Assembly: GCA_039621445.1 (NCBI GenBank) | Contig: CP154957.1 | Location: forward strand, 38,286,654-38,350,653 | Source of the DNA: Euglena gracilis | Taxonomy: Eukaryota > Euglenida > Euglenophyceae > Euglenales | DNA: 64,000 nt | Direction: 5' to 3' | In this document: in pieces, positions 58,179-64,000 of the stretch | Position numbering within the stretch: position 1 is the stretch's first letter | Layout: each line of letters starts with the position of its first letter | Translations under genes and position numbers: made by a program | Notes under the pieces: model-generated | Database searches by the model: none | What the model saw: only the letters and a program-made list of their open reading frames with translations | What the model was told of the DNA's origin: nothing

Positions 58179-58191
58179 GAAGGATCCAACG
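58179..58191 (-). promoter_or_regulatory. Late-type motif for the 78-aa gene, right copy
   Basis: TCGTTGGATCCTTCG, 5-18 bases before the ATG at 58174. Confidence 0.8.
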
Positions 58192-58195
58192 ACAC

Positions 58196-59431
58196 CTATT
58201 GACCCCTGGAGGCGAAGCTTTCGAGTGAGTCCCGGAAGCGGTTGCACCGGCGCCACGCGGGGACCATGACCTCGCGCAGGGGGGCGAAGACCCGCTGTAG
58301 GCGGGCCTGGCCGGGATGGATGACGTGGCGGGCCACGACGTTGAACCGCCCCGGGGCGTACGCCTGCACGGGGCCCGGGCTGCTCCCCCCCGACGCGTAC
58401 GCCTGCACGGGCCCTTGGCTCGGCAGCGGATCCACCGGGGCCGAGGGTGGTCCCATCCAGGCGGGGGATTCCACGAACTGGGTGGGCAGGGGGGTGGTGT
58501 CGACGGTGCGGGCCGGGGGGCTGCTGCCGGCGAGCGTTTGGGTGGACGGGCTGCTGTTGGCGAGCGTTTGGGTGGACGGGCTGTCGCCGATGATCGTTTG
58601 GGTGGAGAGGGTGGCGGCCTCCGCCTCGGTGGGATCCGTGGCCCGTCCGCTGCCCCCGACCACCGCGGGGGGTCGCACCTTGTGGAAAATATTCCAGTGG
58701 CGCTCGGCATCGGCCACTTCGGGGGGGTCGAACAGGCGGTCGTCATCGGGCAGTTGCACGTCCCGCGGGCCCTGCCATCCCGGTGGCAGTCTCCGCTGGC
58801 AAACGAGTTCGTCGAAGATGAACTTGCGCCGCGCGATATGGTAGAACAGGTGTAGTTCTAGAGGCACGTGTTGGTTATCCCAGCGACTGGCCAGCCTCCG
58901 GGCCGCGACGCGGTCGCCCCTCCGGATCGCGCCGGTGAAGGCCTCCACCCAGTCCTCGGCCCGGTCGCGGAGGGTGTCGATCCCGCGCTGCGCGCGTATC
59001 AGGACGTCGCGCGTGGTGGGAAATTCGACATCCATCATCACGGGCCCGTCGCCCCCCACCCCTCCCGGGAGGTCGGGCAGGTTCGTTTCGTTCGGGAGGT
59101 CGTCGACAACCCCGTCGTACACCTCCCATAGGTAGTTGTTGTCCTGGTTGTGGGCTGTGAGTTGTGTCGAATGTGTTGGTTGTGTGGACGGGGTCGGCAC
59201 GGTGAGCTGCGTCGACTGGGTTGGAATTGTGAGCTGGGTCGACTGTGACTGTGGCTGTGTCGGCACGGTGAGCTGCGTCGATTGTGGTGCGGTGGATTGG
59301 GTGGTGATGAGGTGCCACGAGGCCTGCGAATCGTCGGGGGGGTCCGGCAACGGGTGCCATTGCTCGTGAAACAGGCGGCGGATGTTCCCCGCGATGTCCT
59401 GGGGTCGCCAGTCGTAGCGGAACCGCATCAT
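58196..59431 (-). CDS. Repeat-containing protein of 411 aa, right copy, intact
   Basis: The ATG overlaps the stop of the upstream 860-aa gene (GGATGATG), suggesting coupled translation or a shared transcript. Layout: N-terminal basic/aromatic part (MMRFRYDWRPQDIAGNIRRL), about eight STQLTVPTQ-type repeats (residues 50-95), a mixed helical part (DWVEAFTGAIRRGDRVAARR, LELHLFYHIARRKFIFDELV), Ser/Thr repeats (STQTIIGDSP, STQTLANSSP, STQTLAGSSP), QAYASGG/QAYAPGR repeats and a basic C-terminus. No late motif directly upstream. No family recognised; likely structural. Confidence 0.65.
   Translation of the reverse strand: MMRFRYDWRPQDIAGNIRRLFHEQWHPLPDPPDDSQASWHLITTQSTAPQSTQLTVPTQPQSQSTQLTIPTQSTQLTVPTPSTQPTHSTQLTAHNQDNNYLWEVYDGVVDDLPNETNLPDLPGGVGGDGPVMMDVEFPTTRDVLIRAQRGIDTLRDRAEDWVEAFTGAIRRGDRVAARRLASRWDNQHVPLELHLFYHIARRKFIFDELVCQRRLPPGWQGPRDVQLPDDDRLFDPPEVADAERHWNIFHKVRPPAVVGGSGRATDPTEAEAATLSTQTIIGDSPSTQTLANSSPSTQTLAGSSPPARTVDTTPLPTQFVESPAWMGPPSAPVDPLPSQGPVQAYASGGSSPGPVQAYAPGRFNVVARHVIHPGQARLQRVFAPLREVMVPAWRRCNRFRDSLESFASRGQ
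59180..59290. repeat. Tandem repeat coding for STQLTVPTQ
   Basis: Units of about 27-30 bases containing GGTGAGCTG(C/G)GTCGACTG. The same repeat in the left arm is where the internal inversion (37583-38785) has its ends. Confidence 0.75.
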
Positions 59432-62015
59432 CCGGGACCCGAGTCCCACCATTGATTGCGGAATTCGGGGCGCATCGGCAGTGTCGGGGCGGGGCGGACG
59501 GGGGGTACGGGCAGCCGCGCGAGGGTCTGCCAGACCCCGAGTTCCGAACCGGAGTTGGGGAACTCCCGGGCCACGGACGCCAACCACTGTTTGCGGACCG
59601 CCTCGAGTTGGACCAGGACCTCGCGCTGCGTGGGGGTCCAGTAGGCCGTCCCCATCCGCTGGTCGTTTACGAACCGCTCCCATCGGGGTCCGGGGTCCCA
59701 CAGGCCGTTTGCGGCGGCGTAGAGGACGTCCAGGTCAGTCTGCACCTCCTGGACGCTCTGTGGCACCTCTCGGTCGTCGTACGGCGGAATCTCCCGCCGG
59801 GGCCAGGTCCCCTGGATGCCGCGGAACACGCCGTGCTGCACCAGGTACTGGTAGGGGTACACCCACAGGCTGTTGTCGTCCATCCGGTTCCGGAGACGGG
59901 CCTCTAGGTTCCGGATCATTTTTTTCACGTCCGCCTTCATCGTTGCGTCCATTTTCCCGCCCAGGATGCGCTCCAGGGCCGCGTCGTCCCGGAGCAGGGA
60001 CAGCTGCGCGGCCACGATCGCCCAGTACCGGGCGAAGGTGTACGGGGTGCGGTTTCGCAGGGCATCCAGGTCGAGTTCGTCCGCCTGGTTGCCGAAGTCC
60101 CGCCGCAGCCTTCCGAGGATGCGCCGTTGCTGTTCCGCCGCGTTGCGCGACGCGGACCGGGGGCTGGGTGTGTGATCGACGGGGGCGCCGGGCGGGGCCG
60201 GGAGTGCGATGACGGACGGGGTGGACGACGGGGTGGCGGACATATCCGCGCCCCCCCCCTCCGGAGACCCGGCGGGGCTGTTGCCGATCAACGTGGCGGT
60301 GGAGGGGGTGGCGGTTGCCGCGGAGGCGGGGGGGGGGAGCCGGTCCACGTACGCCTGGGCCAGGGGGTGCAGTTCCATGCGCGGGGGCGGTTGTCCCGCA
60401 CGCCCCACGACGGACAGGGCCTGGGAGGGCTCCGGTGAGGACGCGACCGGTATCGGGGAGTCCGCGACGACGGTCGCGTTGCGCTTCCGTTCCTTCCGGG
60501 CCTCGTCCCGCAGTTTCCGCTGCTCGCGCTCCCACTCGGCCCGCCGCGCGGGGTCCCGGGGCCGGCCCTTGGGCGGTCCCCGTTTGCGCCCCGCGGGGGG
60601 GACGACCACGACCTGCGACAGCCGGATCATGTCGTCCGGACGGCCGGGCGGTACGCGCCGCCGGCTGGGAGTCTGCCAGCCGGTGGTGGTGGACGAGGCG
60701 GCCGCGGGGTTCGCGGCGGCGGCCGCGGCCCGCTCCTCCTCCGCTTGTGCCTGGGACCCGGTGACCACCCGGCTGCGCCCGATGTTGGTGCGCGCGCGGT
60801 ACAGGTTGGGGTACAACTGCGAACCCACCCGGGCGAGGCGCCGCTGCACGGCGGCCCGCGCCAGTTCCGACCGGGGGACCTGGCTCCCGATGACGCGTAG
60901 GGGGCGGACCCCGCCCAGTCGCACCCGCAGCGGTGCGCTGGTGGGTGCCGGGGCCGGTGGTGGGGCTACGGCTCCCGAACCCGCCCCGGCGGGGTCGTCT
61001 GCCATGGACAACTGGGTGGCGTCTTCGTCGTCGTCCGCATCCAGTACGGTTGCCTACGTGTCGTCGGGAACGGTCACCGCCGCGGAGAGCTGCGGCGGCG
61101 GTGCCGTGGAGGGGGTGAGTGTGGACAGCGGGGTGCCCGCGTCCGGGGAGAACAACGGTGCGGACGCGTCGTCGTCCGCCGCCGCCGGCGGCGGTGAATC
61201 CGAGTCGGAGAACAACGGCACAGACTCCGCTTCAATCTTCTCCTCCGCCGCGGCGGCGACCGCCCGTTGCCGGGCAGCCTCCACCGCTTCGTCGCGCTTT
61301 TGTGAGCGCAGGATCTCGGCCTGCCTTCGATTTTTGGGCCGGGACGGCTCCGCCTCGTAGTCCGGTATCCACGCGTCCTTGACGTTGTCCTGGGCGCCCA
61401 CCACGGCCACCCGGGTGGTGTCGTGCAGCGGGGGCTCGACGGCCGGCAGCCCCGTGTCGGTGTACTCCGCCAGCCGCTCCATCACCATGAGCGTCATGGT
61501 CGTCTTGTTGGCCTCGCTGATCACGTCGTGCTGCCAGTGCGCGTCGTTGATGTACGGGACGCCATCGGTGGTGGACGATGTTGCGGCCCCCTCTCCCTCC
61601 GCCACAGGATTGGTGCGGAAGTAGCCCCCCATGTCGGGGATGACGGAGTGGTCGCTCTTCAGCATGAGGTACGCGAACTCGGTGCGGGTGACCTTCCCCG
61701 TCCGCACCAGCTCCTTCCAGTGGGCGGCGAGGTAACCCTGGGCCCGCCGGGTCATTCCGGCGATGCTCTGCAGCACCTCCGCATCCAGTTGCCAGTCGGA
61801 CCCGGGGTCGGGCGGTTTCGCCCGCAGCCGCCGGTACAGCTCGCGGGTCAGCAAGGATCGGGTGTAATCCGTCCACATCCGGTCCAGGCGACGGCGATCG
61901 GCGCTGGGCAGGCTCCGCCCCACCGCGGCCCGCAGGCGGTCGTTGGTGAACGCCGCGGTATCCGCACCTCGGGGTCGTCGTCGTCGACGACGGGAACAGT
62001 GGGTGCCGAGGCCAT
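59428..62015 (-). pseudogene. Large protein of about 860 aa, right copy
   Basis: Starts MASAPTVPVVDDDDPEVR after a late motif. A 4-nt insertion near 61,958 shifts the frame, and TAG at 61,054 (VPDDT-stop-ATVLDADDD) replaces a Gln found in the left copy. Otherwise the frame runs to EFRNQWWDSGPG. Parts in order: helical N-terminal domain (about 150 aa), acidic Pro/Ala linker, basic segment (KGRPRDPARRAEWEREQRKL), second helical region (RRILGRLRRDFGNQADELDL), and a C-terminal domain absent from the left copy (KADVKKMIRNLEARLRNRMD, WVYPYQYLVQHGVFRGIQGT). No family recognised. Confidence 0.65.
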
Positions 62016-62021
62016 GTGTCG

Positions 62022-62034
62022 CTGGGATCCAACA
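62022..62034 (-). promoter_or_regulatory. Late-type motif for the 860-aa gene, right copy
   Basis: CTGTTGGATCCCAG, 7-19 bases before the ATG at 62015. Confidence 0.8.
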
Positions 62035-62089
62035 GCGGGGGTGGTGGTTGTGATTCAATCAGTACTGCCAACTCGGCGAACAACCCGGT

Positions 62090-62107
62090 TTGTTGGATCC
62101 TTTTTTC
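62090..62107 (+). promoter_or_regulatory. Late-type motif for the capsid gene, right copy
   Basis: TTGTTGGATCCTTTTTTCG, 8-25 bases before the ATG at 62115. The spacer of 99 bases between the two divergent ATGs is the same length as in the left copy. Confidence 0.8.
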
Positions 62108-62114
62108 GCGCACC

Positions 62115-63726
62115 ATGTCGGACCACTACGCCGTCGTGGGACAGAACAATCGGAACCTGCTGGTGCAGTCGCGGCGCCTGGCGCCCTTCCACGAGGACAT
62201 CACGCGCCGGCAGCCCTTCGAGCCGGCCAGTGTGGCCGGGCCAGTACACCCGCATCAAGCTGGATTTCAAGCACGCCACGGACCGGGAGCTGGTGCTGAA
62301 CGACATCCGGCTGCGCTTCGGCCTGGACTTCAGTGCCCGGCCCAACACGGGCAACGTCTTCGCCGTGCGGGCCCCGGACCTGATCCGGGAGATGACTATC
62401 AAGATCAACGAGGACATAGTGTTCCGCGCCGACCGCATGCGCGAGCTCACCCACCTCTACGTGATGAACGCCGCCAAGCTGGCGGGCGAGCGCAACGAGG
62501 TCCGCGACGCCTTCCTGATGAACGCCGGGGTGGTCCCGGCGGGCTACAGTCCGACCTTCAGCTACCGAACCGCGGACAAGGGCTGGTACGTCGACAGCGG
62601 CAGCCAGCTGTCCATCGACAACGTCAACATCAAGGTGAGCGACGTGACCCGCGCCGGTCTGGAGCGGGACGACGGTCTGCCCCGGATGATCTGGAGTGAC
62701 AAGGTCACCGGGACGCCGTACAAGTTCGTCTTCGACATCAGCCTCAACCAGTTGTGCGGCCCCATCTTCCACCGCCTGCACCTGCGGCGCGTGGAGTTCG
62801 TGCAGATCGACCTCATGTTCGAGCCGTGGGTGTCCGCCCAACAGACCCAAAAATTCCTGCTGTTCGCCACTGACCCGTCGTCCGGGGGCGCCCACCCCTA
62901 CTCCGTGGCCCGCATCACCGACCTCGAGGTCCGGCAGTACCGCACCACCCTCCTGGACGGCATCCACGGGTTCACGCTGCCCCCGGCGCGCATGCTGTCG
63001 TGGCTCATGCACCGCTACAGCATGCGGGAGTACAACTTCGACTTCAGCAACCCGTCCAACTTCCTGGACATTCCCCTCAACGACTGGGAGATCCGGACGA
63101 ACATCGTCCGCATCTGGTGGATGCTGGCCCCGAAGAACCCCCAACCGAACGGCAACGGCTTCGAGCCGCTGTTCGCGCCCTGCGAGCCCTACGAGCGCCT
63201 GATCGGCGTGGAGATCCGCTGGAAGAACGACAAGGTCCTGGACCTCGACACCCTGTTCCAGGTGTACCGCCACTACGTGCTGTCGGACAACAAGCGCTTC
63301 AGCCTGGCGGACCCCTACGTGCGCTTCCAGCGCCTGCTGGCCCCCGACCCCCCGGGGCGCCAGGTGGACACCGACCTCACCTACTACACGTGGAACGAGA
63401 CGACGCGCGACCCCAACCTCATCGGGCGCGAGCGCTACGAGATCCCCATGTACCACGTCGACCTCTCCATGAACATCCAGTCCGGGGTGCCGGGGGCGGA
63501 GATCGTGGGGGGCATCGTCAACGACACCAGCGACTACGTCATCCGCCTCAAGAACGTCATCCGCGACGACAGCGCCCCCACCAGCGACCCGTTTGTGCAC
63601 GCCGCCGACGGGGTGCGGAAGATCTACGTGTGGATCGAGTACCAGACCCTCGTCAACCTCGCGGCCCACTCCAACCAGTTCTCGCGCTGCAGCCAGGTGG
63701 TCACCAAGCAGCTCAACGTACAGTGA
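62115..63726 (+). pseudogene. Major capsid protein (double-jelly-roll type), right copy, one frameshift
   Basis: Same protein as at 34815-36427. A 2-nt loss near 62,237 (GTGGCCGGGCC versus GTGGCCCCGGGCC) shifts the frame after about 41 codons. From there the frame is open to VVTKQLNVQ and includes both segments that are broken in the left copy (YKFVFDISLNQLCGPIFHRL and IVRIWWMLAP). The two copies thus have non-overlapping defects, which argues that the ancestral gene was functional. Confidence 0.75.
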
Positions 63727-63734
63727 CCGCGCGA

Positions 63735-64000
63735 ATGGCAACGTTGGATAATTTCGCGACCGTCTACGGTCTGGGTTCCCGCGCCCGGCAGACCAGCTAC
63801 GCGGATCGCCTGCGCAACCTCCAGTACAACCTCCCCGACTCCGCGGCGCGGGGGTGGGACCTGCGGTCTGCACTGCCGGTGGCCCCAGTCCAGCCCTACG
63901 ACCCGGGGATGCGCACCTCGGAGCGCCCCAGCCCCCTGATCGAGGAGCGGCGGACGCCGCGGGGGATGCAGGGCTATTTCGTGCCGCTGGTTCCCCGCCC
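63735..64000 (+). CDS. 131-aa virion-cluster protein, right copy, cut by the window end
   Basis: Starts MATLDNFATVYGLGSRARQT, 8 bases after the capsid stop, and runs off the window at GMQGYFVPLVPR. Same as 34411-34806. Confidence 0.6.
   Translation, partial: MATLDNFATVYGLGSRARQTSYADRLRNLQYNLPDSAARGWDLRSALPVAPVQPYDPGMRTSERPSPLIEERRTPRGMQGYFVPLVPR
63740..63755 (+). promoter_or_regulatory. Late-type motif just after the 131-aa ATG, right copy
   Basis: AACGTTGGATAATTTC, same position relative to the ATG as in the left copy. Confidence 0.5.

Larger units (their letters stand above)
48714..64000. mobile_element. Second viral copy, inverted, partial (runs off the window)
   Basis: From 49866 to the window end the sequence is the reverse complement of 46032 down to about 34,540, with several insertions. 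It is preceded by a segment (48757-49846) that is in the direct orientation relative to the first copy. The terminal gene and TIR expected before it are missing. The two copies differ by scattered substitutions and indels, so the duplication is not recent or the two came from different viral genomes. Confidence 0.85.

Overview
The window is eukaryotic chromosomal DNA carrying several rearranged copies of an endogenous, GC-rich, double-stranded DNA virus. I do not recognise the host species. Evidence for a eukaryote: relics of hAT transposons and of a retroelement in the first 14 kb, long poly-A/poly-T and poly-G/poly-C runs, and two small genes near the viral right end that only make sense with spliceosomal introns of about 50 nt. 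The jump from mixed-composition, gene-poor DNA (1-15 kb) to dense GC-rich coding DNA (15-64 kb) marks the viral part.

Layout. 1-14.9 kb: host-like flank with interspersed repeats, a decayed retroelement (2A-like motif, RT-like and RNase H-like stretches, 3.8-5.9 kb) and a decayed hAT transposase (13.8-14.7 kb). 14.2-23.4 kb: broken extra copies of the viral left end. One polymerase-helicase copy on the minus strand is split by a 676-bp DNA transposon with a GTAC target duplication. It is fused head-on to an inverted plus-strand copy, which is followed by a second copy of the hAT-derived flank. 23,381-48,713: one nearly full viral element of about 25.3 kb bounded by about 70-bp terminal inverted repeats. 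48.7-64 kb: a second, inverted copy of the right half of the same element, cut off by the window end. It carries its own insertions, including a hAT element with an 8-bp target duplication.

Viral gene set (left copy order): a large replication protein on the minus strand that appears to join a divergent family B DNA polymerase to a Pif1/RecD-like SF1 helicase with a C-terminal zinc ribbon; a minus-strand cluster of virion genes (two trimeric-fibre-like proteins, a candidate penton/minor capsid protein, a 382-aa virion protein, two membrane proteins and the double-jelly-roll-type major capsid protein); then a plus-strand cluster (a long 860-aa protein, a 411-aa repeat protein, a 78-aa basic protein, the A32/FtsK-type packaging ATPase, a 303-aa basic protein, a 460-aa protein and small overlapping ORFs); then a 662-aa F-box-like protein, a tRNA-like Pol III-type sequence, spliced small genes and an array of 13 palindromic 25-26 bp repeats. 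Size, TIRs and gene content fit a Polinton-like / adintovirus-scale virus (Preplasmiviricota-like); I cannot assign it to a named group.

Regulation. Nearly every virion gene is preceded, usually within about 10-35 nt of its ATG, by a motif of consensus TGTTGGATC(C/T)TTTT. The polymerase-helicase and F-box genes lack it. I infer a late promoter or initiator class. Three places have two motifs in divergent orientation.

No viral copy is fully intact: each carries 1-2 nt indels or nonsense codons, at different positions in different copies. Some indels lie in C/G runs and could be assembly errors. All functional calls come from reading motifs by eye; none was checked by database search.
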